A stretch of DNA of 10,586 nucleotides from an uncultured Bacilli bacterium (GCA_947629195.1 CANRCS010000026.1:1-10586), one strand, 5' to 3'; positions 1-7,498 are shown, counted from the stretch's first letter. Translations and numbers: made by a program. The notes: a model not told the origin generated them from the letters alone.

Positions 1-30
1 CTATCAAGAATTTCATAGAAGGTGATTTAA

Positions 31-597
31 TTGAAATTAATTGTTGGTATAGGTAATCCAGGAAAAGAATATGAACATACAAGACATAATATTGGATTTG
101 ATGTTATAGATACAATATGTAATAAGTTTAATATTGTAAATAGTAAAACAAAATTTAACGGAATATATTATGAATTAAATTATAAAAATGAAAAAATAGT
201 ATTATTAAAACCTCAAAGTTATGTCAATTTAAGTGGAGAAGTTGTAATAAAATTTTTAAATTATTTTAAAATAAATATTGATGATATGTTAGTTATTGTT
301 GATGATTTAGATCAACAAATAGGTAAGTATAAACTTAAAACAAATAGTAGTTCAGGCGGACATAACGGACTTAAAAATATTGAATTACATTTAGGTACTA
401 AAAATTATAAAAGATTAAAAATTGGAATATCAAATAATAAAAGTATCGATACTAAAGATTATGTTTTGGGTAAATTTTCTAGTGAAGATAGAAAAATTAT
501 TAATGATGTAATTAATTCATCAGTTGATATAGTAATTGATTTTATTGATATGCCATTTGCTGAATTAGTTAATAAATATAATAATAAACATCGTTGA
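31..597 (+). CDS. pth: peptidyl-tRNA hydrolase
   Basis: Cytosolic peptidyl-tRNA hydrolase (SpoVC in B. subtilis), which cleaves the ester bond of peptidyl-tRNAs dropped from stalled ribosomes and recycles the tRNA. The 188-residue length is normal for the family. The N-terminal GIGNPGKEYEHTRHN block carries the family Asn (N9) and the catalytic His (H19). VDDLD supplies the partner Asp (D91), and GGHNGLK supplies the substrate-binding Asn (N112). These assignments come from alignment by eye to E. coli Pth. The start is TTG, preceded at good distance by AGAAGGTGA at about 17-25; translation from it begins directly with the conserved KLIVGIGNPG. The next gene, mfd, follows after 14 bases, so the two are very probably co-transcribed. 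The promoter lies outside the window. B. subtilis has fin between pth and mfd; here there is no room for it. Confidence 0.97.
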   Translation: MKLIVGIGNPGKEYEHTRHNIGFDVIDTICNKFNIVNSKTKFNGIYYELNYKNEKIVLLKPQSYVNLSGEVVIKFLNYFKINIDDMLVIVDDLDQQIGKYKLKTNSSSGGHNGLKNIELHLGTKNYKRLKIGISNNKSIDTKDYVLGKFSSEDRKIINDVINSSVDIVIDFIDMPFAELVNKYNNKHR

Positions 598-611
598 AAG
601 GGTGTAATGAC

Positions 612-3600
612 ATGAGTATTTTTGATAATATGTTAGATATTGATTATCAAAATGGTAAAACTTCAATTCAAGGATTAACAAATTCTATACAGCCTCTGTA
701 TATTTACAATTTATATAAATATACAAATAGAGGTCTTTTAGTCGTTACTTCAACTTTATATGAGGCAAATAAAATATATGATTCAATTTGTAATTATACA
801 AATGATGTTTTATTATTTCCAATGGATGATTTTTTAACTACAAGACTTGCTACAACATCACCAGAACTTAAAAGTATAAGATTATCTACAATAAATGACT
901 TAATTAATAATAATAAAAAAATTGTAGTAACTCATCTTATGGGTTATTTAAAATATTTACCTAGTTTAACAACTTCTAAAGATAGTATTTTAAACATAAA
1001 AATAGGTAGTATTATTAATAGAAATGAATTAATTGAAAGTTTGAATAAACTTGGTTACAATAAAGATTCTATTGTAACAAAAACAGGTGAATTTGCACTT
1101 AGGGGATACATAGTTGATATATTTCCTGTCAATGAAAATAATCCTATTAGAATTGAGTTTTTTGATGATGAAGTAGATTCCATTAGAACATTTGATTATG
1201 AAACACAATTATCTATAAATACTTTGGAAAATATTGAGATTCATCCTTTCGTTGAAATATACAATAATAGTTTAAATAATTCTTTACTAGATTATTTAAA
1301 AGATCCTATAACAGTATTTTTTGATTATAATCAAATAAAGAATAATTATAAACTTTTAATAGCAGAAATATTTGAGTATAATCAAAGAAATAATACAAAA
1401 GAAAAGTATATGTATGAATTTGAGGAAATAATAAATGAAGATGAAATTTTTATTTTAAAAACCGATAATATAATACATGATGTAAAAATAGAACAGGAAA
1501 AAAAGTATATCACGACAGAAGTAAAAGATTATTCTGGAAATCTTGAAAATGTTAAAAATGATTTAGATATATTAATTGGAAAAGATAAAACTATAATAAT
1601 AGCTTTAAATAATAAAAAGCAAATAAATAACTTTAAAGAATATATATATAAAGATGCAGTTATAACAAATGATAATCATATTATAGATAATAATGTTAAT
1701 GTTATAAATAAAAATATATTCTCTGGTTTTGGTATTAAAAAATATATAATTTTAACTGCTAAGGATTTATTTGGTACAACAGAAGTAAAACATAATTTTA
1801 CAAATAAATATAAGTTTGGAACCAAGATAAAAGATGTTAACAAGTTAAATATAGGAGATTATGTTGTACATAATATACATGGTATTGGAAGATATTGTGG
1901 TATTACTACTTTAACCAAAAATGGAATAAAAAAGGATTATTTGAAAGTTCAATATAAAAATAATGATTCATTATATATACCAGTAGAAAAAATAGATTTA
2001 ATTAGTAAATATTCTTCTAATGAAGGTGTAGTACCTAAAATAAATAAACTTGGTAGTACAGAATGGGAAAAAACAAAATTAAGAGTTAAATCTAAAGTTA
2101 AAAATATTGCAAATGATTTACTTAAATTATACGCAAAACGTGAAGCACAAAAAGGTTTTGCATTTTTACCTGATAGTGAAGAGCAAGCAATGTTTGAAAG
2201 TCAATTTGAATATACTCCAACAAATGACCAATTACTTGCAATTGAACAAATCAAAGAAGATATGGAAAAAGATATTCCAATGGATAGATTACTGTGTGGA
2301 GATGTTGGATTTGGAAAAACAGAAGTTGCATTTAGAGCTATTTTTAAGGCAATAATGAGTGGGAAGCAAGTTGCATATTTATGTCCAACAACAATTTTGT
2401 CTAATCAACAATATACTAATGCAATAGAAAGATTTAAAGATTTTCCAATAAATATAGCTTTACTAAATAGATTTGTTAGTAGAAAGAAAATTACAGAAAC
2501 TTTAACAGGATTAAAAGAAGGTACAATAGATTTTGTTATAGGAACTCATAGACTTTTGAGTAAAGATGTAATTTTTAAAGATTTAGGACTTTTAGTAATA
2601 GATGAAGAACAAAGATTTGGTGTAACTCACAAGGAAAAAATAAAAGAATTAAAAAACAACATAGATGTTTTAACTTTATCTGCAACACCTATTCCAAGAA
2701 CCCTTCAAATGTCTATGGTTGGAATTAGAAATCTATCGTTAATAGAAACTGCACCAGTAGATAGATATCCTGTTCAAACCTATGTTTTGCCTGAAAATAA
2801 GAATATTATAAAGGATGTAGTATATAAAGAATTAAGTAGAAATGGGCAAACATTTATTTTGTATAATAATGTTGATGATATTATAAAAAAATATCATGAA
2901 ATATCATTACTTATACCTGATGCAAAAATAACATATGCGCATGGGCAAATGAAAAAAAATGAACTAGAAGATAGGATGCAAGCTTTTATAAATCATGAAT
3001 ACGATATATTAATCTGTACTACAATTATTGAAACAGGAATTGATATTCCAAATGCAAATACCCTAATTATATTGAATGCAGATAGATTTGGATTAAGTCA
3101 ACTATATCAAATAAGAGGTAGAGTTGGTAGAAGTAATAGAATAGGTTATGCATATTTAATGTATGATGAGAAGAAAGTATTAAATGAAGTTGCTACTAAA
3201 AGATTACAAGTCATAAAAGATTTTACAGAACTTGGTAGTGGATTTAGAATAGCTATGAGAGACTTATCAATAAGAGGAGCAGGAGATATATTAGGTAGTG
3301 AACAAGCAGGTTTTATTGATACAGTTGGTATTGAATTATACTTAAAAATGTTAAACGAAGAAGTAGCAAAATTAAAAGGTATAGAAATCCCTAAAGAAGA
3401 AAATGATAATGCTCCACTAATTGATATTGAAACTCACATATCTGATTCATACGTAGAAGAATCTGATTTAAAAATTGAAATCCACAATAAAATTAATCAA
3501 ATTGACTCTTATAATAAACTAATTGAAATAAAAAAAGAAATCGAAGACAGATTTGGAAAAGTAACGGAAAATATGTTAATATATATGTATGAAGAATGGT

Positions 3601-3860
3601 TAGAAAAATTATTTAAAAAATATGAAATAAATAATTTTAAACAAACTAAGACTTTTGTGGAATTTGAATTTAATCAAAATATAAGTAACAAAATTGATGG
3701 TGAGAAATTATTTTATCAAGCTAATGCAATATCACGTATGTTTAGATTTTCTTATTTTAATAAAAAGATAAAAGTAATACTAGATATAGTAAAACTAGAA
3801 AAACACTGGATATATTATTTAGTTGATTTACTTAATGTGTTTGATAATTTTTCAAAATAA
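612..3860 (+). CDS. mfd: transcription-repair coupling factor Mfd
   Basis: Mfd is a DNA translocase that displaces RNA polymerase stalled at lesions and recruits UvrA for nucleotide excision repair. The protein has 1082 residues, somewhat shorter than the roughly 1150-1180 of well-known homologues. Domains in order: a UvrB-like N-terminal module (about 1-330), a less conserved linker, the CarD-like RNA-polymerase-interaction domain (about 409-470, with GDYVVHNIHGIGRY), and the two RecA-like motor domains. The motor carries Walker A GDVGFGKT (563-570), Walker B DEEQRFG (664-670), the SATPIPRTLQMS motif and RGRVGR (835-840). A C-terminal TRCF domain follows. The reading frame can be extended upstream to a TTG at 594 that overlaps the pth stop. 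I chose ATG 612 because GAAAGGGTG at about 596-604 is ideally spaced for it and no family sequence is lost. All motor motifs look intact. Confidence 0.97.
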   Translation: MSIFDNMLDIDYQNGKTSIQGLTNSIQPLYIYNLYKYTNRGLLVVTSTLYEANKIYDSICNYTNDVLLFPMDDFLTTRLATTSPELKSIRLSTINDLINNNKKIVVTHLMGYLKYLPSLTTSKDSILNIKIGSIINRNELIESLNKLGYNKDSIVTKTGEFALRGYIVDIFPVNENNPIRIEFFDDEVDSIRTFDYETQLSINTLENIEIHPFVEIYNNSLNNSLLDYLKDPITVFFDYNQIKNNYKLLIAEIFEYNQRNNTKEKYMYEFEEIINEDEIFILKTDNIIHDVKIEQEKKYITTEVKDYSGNLENVKNDLDILIGKDKTIIIALNNKKQINNFKEYIYKDAVITNDNHIIDNNVNVINKNIFSGFGIKKYIILTAKDLFGTTEVKHNFTNKYKFGTKIKDVNKLNIGDYVVHNIHGIGRYCGITTLTKNGIKKDYLKVQYKNNDSLYIPVEKIDLISKYSSNEGVVPKINKLGSTEWEKTKLRVKSKVKNIANDLLKLYAKREAQKGFAFLPDSEEQAMFESQFEYTPTNDQLLAIEQIKEDMEKDIPMDRLLCGDVGFGKTEVAFRAIFKAIMSGKQVAYLCPTTILSNQQYTNAIERFKDFPINIALLNRFVSRKKITETLTGLKEGTIDFVIGTHRLLSKDVIFKDLGLLVIDEEQRFGVTHKEKIKELKNNIDVLTLSATPIPRTLQMSMVGIRNLSLIETAPVDRYPVQTYVLPENKNIIKDVVYKELSRNGQTFILYNNVDDIIKKYHEISLLIPDAKITYAHGQMKKNELEDRMQAFINHEYDILICTTIIETGIDIPNANTLIILNADRFGLSQLYQIRGRVGRSNRIGYAYLMYDEKKVLNEVATKRLQVIKDFTELGSGFRIAMRDLSIRGAGDILGSEQAGFIDTVGIELYLKMLNEEVAKLKGIEIPKEENDNAPLIDIETHISDSYVEESDLKIEIHNKINQIDSYNKLIEIKKEIEDRFGKVTENMLIYMYEEWLEKLFKKYEINNFKQTKTFVEFEFNQNISNKIDGEKLFYQANAISRMFRFSYFNKKIKVILDIVKLEKHWIYYLVDLLNVFDNFSK

Positions 3861-3874
3861 TTATTAATAATCTG

Positions 3875-3903
3875 GTATATTTTGGTGCATATATCACAAA
3901 ATA
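3875..3903 (+). promoter_or_regulatory. candidate sigma-G promoter of spoVT
   Basis: GTATA (3875-3879), a 17-base spacer and CAAAATA (3897-3903) match the forespore sigma-G pattern (about GHATR, 17-18 bases, CATNMTA) at every fixed position except one in the -10 box. Transcription would start near 3910, giving a leader of about 20 bases that carries the spoVT Shine-Dalgarno sequence. In B. subtilis spoVT is a sigma-G gene, so the match has biological sense. In such AT-rich sequence a chance match is possible. Confidence 0.5.
3878..3903. repeat. imperfect inverted repeat overlapping the spoVT promoter
   Basis: TATTTTG (3878-3884) and, after one unpaired G, TG (3886-3887) face CACAAAATA (3895-3903) across a seven-base centre, CATATAT. 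No T-run follows, so it is not an intrinsic terminator for mfd. It spans the spacer and -10 box of the candidate sigma-G promoter, which is where an operator would sit. Because SpoVT represses its own gene in B. subtilis, an autoregulatory site is one reading; a chance AT-rich palindrome is another. Confidence 0.45.
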
Positions 3904-3931
3904 AAATTAGTGTTAGAAAGTGAGGATATAT

Positions 3932-4465
3932 ATGAAAGCAACAGGAGTAGTAAGAAGAATTGATGAATTAGGTAGAATTGTTATACCAAAAGAAATAAGA
4001 AAAAATTTAAGAATTAGAGATGGAGAATCCATAGAAATTTATACTGATAATCTAAATCAAATAATACTTAAAAAATATTCATTATCAGAAGACTATAATT
4101 TGATTATAAGAAGTTATATTGATTCGATATATCAAACTATAAAAAAAGATGTTTATATAACTGATAGAGATAAATTTATCGCTATATCTGGTTCAAATCA
4201 AAAGAAGTATGAAAATAAAGATATTAGTAATTTTCTTTCAGAAATTATAATAAATAGAGATTATGTAAAATCTGATGCTACTGAGAAAATTGAATTAGTA
4301 AACGGTATTACAGAGAACTGTTATTATTTAATTAGTAGTATTATATCAAATGGAGAATGCATTGGATTATTAGTTATTACATCTGAAGTAGAAGAAATTA
4401 ATAATTCAGATGAGAAAATAATTCAAATTGCTTCACAATTTTTAGGAAAGTATATTGAAAATTAA
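3932..4465 (+). CDS. spoVT: stage V sporulation transcriptional regulator SpoVT
   Basis: SpoVT is an AbrB-family transcription factor that tunes sigma-G-dependent genes in the forespore and represses itself in B. subtilis. The 177-residue protein starts with a classic AbrB swapped-hairpin DNA-binding domain: MKATGVVRRIDELGRIVIPK, then EIRKNLRI and DGESIEIY, to about residue 52. The rest (about 55-177) fits the GAF-like C-terminal domain of SpoVT, and the length is essentially that of the B. subtilis protein (178). That long C-terminal part separates it from the short vegetative AbrB and Abh proteins. The frame extends up to a GTG at 3920, but that codon lies inside the ribosome binding site AAAGTGAGGA (3917-3926), so ATG 3932 is the start. 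Its position after mfd is conserved in Bacillota. The last codons hold the -35 box of the metG leader promoter. Confidence 0.95.
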   Translation: MKATGVVRRIDELGRIVIPKEIRKNLRIRDGESIEIYTDNLNQIILKKYSLSEDYNLIIRSYIDSIYQTIKKDVYITDRDKFIAISGSNQKKYENKDISNFLSEIIINRDYVKSDATEKIELVNGITENCYYLISSIISNGECIGLLVITSEVEEINNSDEKIIQIASQFLGKYIEN

Positions 4466-4483
4466 AAAATATATTGTTATAAT
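4455..4483 (+). promoter_or_regulatory. sigma-A promoter of the metG T-box leader
   Basis: TTGAAA (4455-4460), a 17-base spacer and a perfect TATAAT (4478-4483). The -35 box lies inside the 3' end of spoVT, ending before the stop codon at 4463-4465. Transcription would begin near 4490, just ahead of T-box stem I, which is where a leader promoter should sit. Confidence 0.8.
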
Positions 4484-4496
4484 AATGTATATTTAT

Positions 4497-4700
4497 TTTG
4501 CAATGAAGGAAAGAGTACATAATAATTGTTGTTGTAGAGAATCTATGTATGGTGAAAATAGATACAATAATATTATGGAAGATGGTTCTGGAGCAAAAAC
4601 GTAATAATATGCGTTAAATATTTGAGTGTATAATTTTAATAATTATAAATTAAGGTGGTACCGCGAAAGATTCGTCCTTATATAGGATGAATCTTTTTAT
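4497..4700 (+). promoter_or_regulatory. T-box riboswitch, methionine-specific, controlling metG
   Basis: Together with its promoter this fills the 318-base gap between spoVT and metG. Stem I shows the AGAGAA motif (4536-4541), a small hairpin TCTAT/ATAGA (4542-4546 with 4558-4562) holding GGTGAAA, and a supporting helix TTGTTGTA/TACAATAA (4528-4535 with 4563-4570). The likely specifier is ATG at 4582-4584: its surroundings, GAAG before and GTTCTGGAGC after, align position for position with the specifier region of the glyQS T-box. A second ATG at 4575-4577 fits less well. The antiterminator carries the T-box AAGGTGGTACCGCG (4652-4665). Its bulge TGGT would pair with an ACCA tRNA end. Uncharged tRNA-Met should stabilise the antiterminator and let transcription continue into metG. 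Confidence 0.95.
4666..4700 (+). terminator. T-box attenuator terminator
   Basis: AAAGATTCGTCC (4666-4677) pairs with GGATGAATCTTT (4685-4696) across a seven-base loop; there is one G-U pair, and a T-rich tail follows. It begins directly after the ACCGCG of the T-box, so terminator and antiterminator are mutually exclusive, as the class requires. Confidence 0.93.
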
Positions 4701-4783
4701 AAAATATTTTTAAAATTAAGTATTTAAATAAATATTTAAATAATACAATTTATATTGGATAATACTAAAGGAGTGATATACAA

Positions 4784-6358
4784 ATGAATAAAAAATTTTA
4801 CATTTCAACTGCAATAGCGTATACATCTGCAAAACCTCATATAGGTAATACTTATGAAATTGTTTTAGCTGATGCAATTGCACGTTACAAAAGATTATTA
4901 GGATATGATGTTTATTTTCAAACAGGAACAGATGAACATGGATTAAAAATACAGCAAAAAGCAATTGATGAGGGTATAACTCCACAAGAATATGTAGATA
5001 ATATTTCAAAAGAAATAAAAAATATTTGGGATTTAATGAATACAAGTTATGATAAATTTGTTAGAACAACAGATAAAGAACATGAAGAAATAGTAAAAAA
5101 GATATTCAAAAAGTTATACGATAAAGGAGACATTTATAAAGGAAAATATGAGGGTTGGTACTGTGTACCATGTGAATCATTTTTTACAGATTCGCAATTA
5201 GTTGATAATAAATGTCCAGATTGTGGTAGAGAAGTAAAAAAAGAAAGTGAAGAAGCATACTTTTTTAAATTAAGTAAATACCAAGATAGGCTTATTGAAT
5301 ATATCAATAATCATCCAGAATTTATACAACCTGATTCTAGAAAAAATGAAATGTTAAATAACTTTTTAAAACAAGGATTACAAGATTTATGTGTATCTCG
5401 TACTACATTTGATTGGGGAATACCTGTTGATTTTGATTCAAAGCATGTAATATATGTATGGATTGATGCTTTATCTAACTATATAACATTTTTAGGTTAT
5501 GATCCAGACGGAAATCATAGTGAAAACTTTAAAAAATATTGGCCTGCTGATGTTCACTTAATTGGAAAAGATATTTTAAGATTTCATACATTATATTGGC
5601 CTATAATGTTAATGGCATTAGATTTAGAATTACCAAAACAAGTATTTGGACATCCATGGTTATTGATAGGCGATGGAAAAATGAGTAAATCTAAAGGAAA
5701 TGTAATGTATGCAGATGATTTAGTAAATTTATTTGGACTAGATGAAATTAGATATTATTTATTACATGAAATTCCATTTGCGAACGATGGAACAATAACA
5801 TATGATTTAATAATCGAAAGAATAAATTCAGATTTAGCTAATATACTAGGAAATCTAGTAAATAGAACTATATCAATGGTAAATAAATATTTTGATGGAG
5901 TAGTACCATCTAGTAAATACAGGGAACAAATAGATGATGAATTAATCTCTTTAGCGCTTAAAACTCCTGAAATTGTAACAGAACACATGGACGAATTAAA
6001 AGTGGCAGCAGCAATAGATGATATATTCGAATTACTTAGAAGATGTAATAAGTATATAGATGAAACAACTCCATGGATTTTGGCTAAAGATGAAACAAAG
6101 AAAGATAGATTAGGAACAGTTTTATATAATTTACTTGAATCAATTAGAATAGCTTCAGTATTATTAAGTGCATTTCTACCAGATACATCAAAAGAAATAT
6201 TTAATCAATTAAATACAACATTAACAAATTACGAATCTTTAAGTGAATTTAATGGTATGGAGCAAACAAAAAGAGTAAATCAACCTAAACCTTTATTTGC
6301 GCGTATAGATAAAAATATAAAGTTAAAAGAAATAGAAGACTATAAAAGTGTTAAATAA
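4784..6358 (+). CDS. metG: methionyl-tRNA synthetase
   Basis: Class I methionyl-tRNA synthetase, which charges tRNA-Met in the cytosol. The Rossmann signature PHIGNTYE (HIGH motif, H19-N22) and KMSKS (299-303) are intact. The insertion in the catalytic domain has two CxxC knuckles, C127/C130 and C144/C147, which would bind one zinc. The anticodon-binding helical domain occupies the C-terminal third. At 524 residues the protein lacks the Trbp111-like tRNA-binding extension that makes B. subtilis MetS 664 residues long; the reading frame ends cleanly, so this looks like the naturally short form and not a truncation. ATG 4784 is preceded by a strong AAAGGAGTGAT (4767-4777). Expression is controlled by the upstream T-box, whose specifier matches the enzyme. 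In B. subtilis metS also precedes tatD (yabD). Confidence 0.97.
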   Translation: MNKKFYISTAIAYTSAKPHIGNTYEIVLADAIARYKRLLGYDVYFQTGTDEHGLKIQQKAIDEGITPQEYVDNISKEIKNIWDLMNTSYDKFVRTTDKEHEEIVKKIFKKLYDKGDIYKGKYEGWYCVPCESFFTDSQLVDNKCPDCGREVKKESEEAYFFKLSKYQDRLIEYINNHPEFIQPDSRKNEMLNNFLKQGLQDLCVSRTTFDWGIPVDFDSKHVIYVWIDALSNYITFLGYDPDGNHSENFKKYWPADVHLIGKDILRFHTLYWPIMLMALDLELPKQVFGHPWLLIGDGKMSKSKGNVMYADDLVNLFGLDEIRYYLLHEIPFANDGTITYDLIIERINSDLANILGNLVNRTISMVNKYFDGVVPSSKYREQIDDELISLALKTPEIVTEHMDELKVAAAIDDIFELLRRCNKYIDETTPWILAKDETKKDRLGTVLYNLLESIRIASVLLSAFLPDTSKEIFNQLNTTLTNYESLSEFNGMEQTKRVNQPKPLFARIDKNIKLKEIEDYKSVK

Positions 6359-6388
6359 TTGTAAAATTTTGTGTAAATAACAATGTTT

Positions 6389-6416
6389 TCGACTTTTTTC
6401 TCTGTATTATTACAAT
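6389..6416 (+). promoter_or_regulatory. possible sigma-A promoter of the small membrane protein gene
   Basis: TCGACT (6389-6394), a 16-base spacer and TACAAT (6411-6416). The -35 box matches consensus at four of six bases and the -10 box at five of six. It would give a leader of about 50 bases. I see no convincing terminator between metG and this site, so read-through from metG could also supply the transcript. Confidence 0.35.
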
Positions 6417-6473
6417 AATATATGTTATCTTTTTAGTGTTGTCGGAAAAAATACATAAAAAAGGAGAATATTT

Positions 6474-6662
6474 ATGTCGAGGCAAAACAAAATAGTTATT
6501 TGTGGTTTTGTAGTAGGTATTATAATTTTTATAGTAGTAAATATTATACATCCAGAAGTATTCAATATGTTATATTTATTAATGTTAATAATCTATTTTC
6601 TTAGATTTTTAAATAATAGACGTGAAGAAAATAGACTAAGAAAAAATTTCAATAAACATTAA
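6474..6662 (+). CDS. hypothetical small membrane protein, 62 residues
   Basis: I do not recognise this protein. It has two hydrophobic segments, about residues 8-24 (rich in Ile, Val and Phe) and about 31-46 (rich in Leu, Ile and Tyr). They are joined by a short turn containing HPEVF. A strongly basic tail (about 47-62, NNRREENRLRKNF) follows. By the positive-inside rule both ends would face the cytoplasm and the loop would be outside. The ATG has a good ribosome binding site (AAAAAAGGAG, about 6456-6465). The frame has its own downstream terminator and perhaps its own promoter. Together these support a real gene despite its size. It sits between metG and tatD, which are adjacent in B. subtilis, so it is an insertion relative to that order. 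No function is proposed. Confidence 0.75.
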   Translation: MSRQNKIVICGFVVGIIIFIVVNIIHPEVFNMLYLLMLIIYFLRFLNNRREENRLRKNFNKH

Positions 6663-6676
6663 TTGAAATTTTTTTT
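6641..6676 (+). terminator. intrinsic terminator overlapping the small gene's stop codon
   Basis: A perfect 13-base inverted repeat: AAAAAATTTCAAT (6641-6653) and ATTGAAATTTTTT (6662-6674), with an eight-base loop and a run of eight T's ending at 6676. The stem has a single G-C pair, so it may be weak. The arm contains the last sense codons of the small gene, and the stop codon TAA (6660-6662) sits at the loop edge. The downstream arm also holds the tatD -35 box. Confidence 0.65.
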
Positions 6677-6690
6677 AGTTTTGGTAAAAT
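6663..6690 (+). promoter_or_regulatory. sigma-A promoter of tatD with extended -10
   Basis: TTGAAA (6663-6668), a 16-base spacer and TAAAAT (6685-6690), preceded by TGG, an extended -10. Transcription would start near 6697, leaving a leader of about 50 bases before tatD. The -35 box is part of the preceding gene's terminator stem. Confidence 0.65.
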
Positions 6691-6711
6691 ATTTATTGAC
6701 TGTAAGAAGGC

Positions 6712-6738
6712 GAGGTGTATTCGAGATTTATTCTCGAA
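6712..6738 (+). promoter_or_regulatory. tatD ribosome binding site followed by a hairpin
   Basis: The only strong Shine-Dalgarno sequence for tatD is GAGGTG at 6712-6717, 28 bases before ATG 6746, too far in linear sequence. Between them lies a perfect seven-pair hairpin: TTCGAGA (6720-6726), loop TTTAT, TCTCGAA (6732-6738). Folding it out shortens the effective distance to nine bases, which is normal. There is no T-run after it, so it is not a terminator. The hairpin is seen in the sequence; the bridging role is inferred. Confidence 0.6.
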
Positions 6739-6745
6739 GAATTTT

Positions 6746-7498
6746 ATGATTGATATACATTGTCATTTGGAAAATAAATATTATAATAATATTGAAGAAA
6801 TTATAGAAAAATGTAAAAAAAATAATATAGAAAAAATAATAGTTAGTGGATATGATTTAGAAAGTAGTATAGAAGCAGTAGAATTATCTAATACTTATGA
6901 TAATGTTTATGCTACAATTGGGTATTTACCAGAAGTTATATATGAAAATAAGATAGATGATATAAAAGAATTAGAAAAATTAGTAAAACTTGGAAAAGTT
7001 GTTGGAATAGGTGAAATTGGCTTAGATTATCATTGGTATCAAGAAAATAAAGAAAAACAAAAAGAATTATTTGTAAAACAAATTTTATTAGCCCAAAAGT
7101 ATAATCTTCCAATAGTTATACATTGTAGAGAAGCTATTACTGATTGTTATGAAATATTAAAAGAATATAAACCTAAAAAATGTGTTATGCACTGTTTTAG
7201 TGGAAGTTTAGAAATGGCACAGAAATTTATAGATTTAGGAGTATATATAAGTATTGGTGGAATATCAACATTTAAAAATGCTAAAAAAATTGTAGAAGTA
7301 ATAAAAAATATACCACTTGAATATATTGTATTGGAAACAGATAGTCCATATCTTACTCCAGAACCACATCGAGGTAAAATAAATTATCCATATTATGTTT
7401 CCTATGTTGCAGACAAAATTGCTAATATAAAAGGTGTAGAAAAACAAGTAGTGGAAGATATTACCACAGCTAATTCTTATAAATTATTTGACTTTTAA
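6746..7498 (+). CDS. tatD: TatD family metal-dependent deoxyribonuclease
   Basis: TatD/YcfH-type hydrolase of the amidohydrolase superfamily (YabD in B. subtilis), a two-metal nuclease with 3'-5' exonuclease activity in characterised members. Protein length, 250 residues, is typical. The metal ligands are all present: the HxH pair at the very N-terminus (MIDIHCH, H5 and H7), Glu90 in GEIGLDYHW, His126 in HCRE, His149 in MHCFSG, and Asp199 in ETDSPYLTPEPHRG. ATG 6746 gives the canonical family N-terminus; the frame is open further upstream but offers only a rare ATT codon at 6719. It has its own promoter and an unusual leader. In B. subtilis the neighbours metS and yabE are the same as here, apart from the inserted small gene. 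Confidence 0.95.
   Translation: MIDIHCHLENKYYNNIEEIIEKCKKNNIEKIIVSGYDLESSIEAVELSNTYDNVYATIGYLPEVIYENKIDDIKELEKLVKLGKVVGIGEIGLDYHWYQENKEKQKELFVKQILLAQKYNLPIVIHCREAITDCYEILKEYKPKKCVMHCFSGSLEMAQKFIDLGVYISIGGISTFKNAKKIVEVIKNIPLEYIVLETDSPYLTPEPHRGKINYPYYVSYVADKIANIKGVEKQVVEDITTANSYKLFDF

Noticed and set aside
1..18. Possible 3' end of an upstream gene (frame 1 reads five codons then TAG at 16-18)
   Set aside because: prs would be expected here by synteny, but five residues (LSRIS) are too few to recognise and other frames also stay open, so no call is justified.
2107..2355. 82-codon + strand open frame inside mfd
   Set aside because: It lies in another frame across the Mfd motor domain, has no family features, and is a shadow of the real gene.
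4716..5045. 109-codon - strand open frame over the metG start
   Set aside because: It is antisense to the conserved MetG catalytic domain, rich in Leu, Tyr and Phe as expected from AT-rich antisense, and has no support.
5755..5988. 77-codon - strand open frame in metG
   Set aside because: Antisense shadow of a conserved gene with no ribosome binding site evidence.
6386..6439. Long-range pairing of TTTTCGAC with GTCGGAAAA before the small gene
   Set aside because: The loop is about 37 bases, one base is bulged, and the candidate promoter lies within it, so it would not be in that transcript.
6351..6551. 66-codon - strand open frame across the metG-small gene gap
   Set aside because: Low-complexity Tyr, Asn and Lys-rich product, typical of AT-rich non-coding sequence. 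The + strand small gene has better start, ribosome site and terminator evidence.
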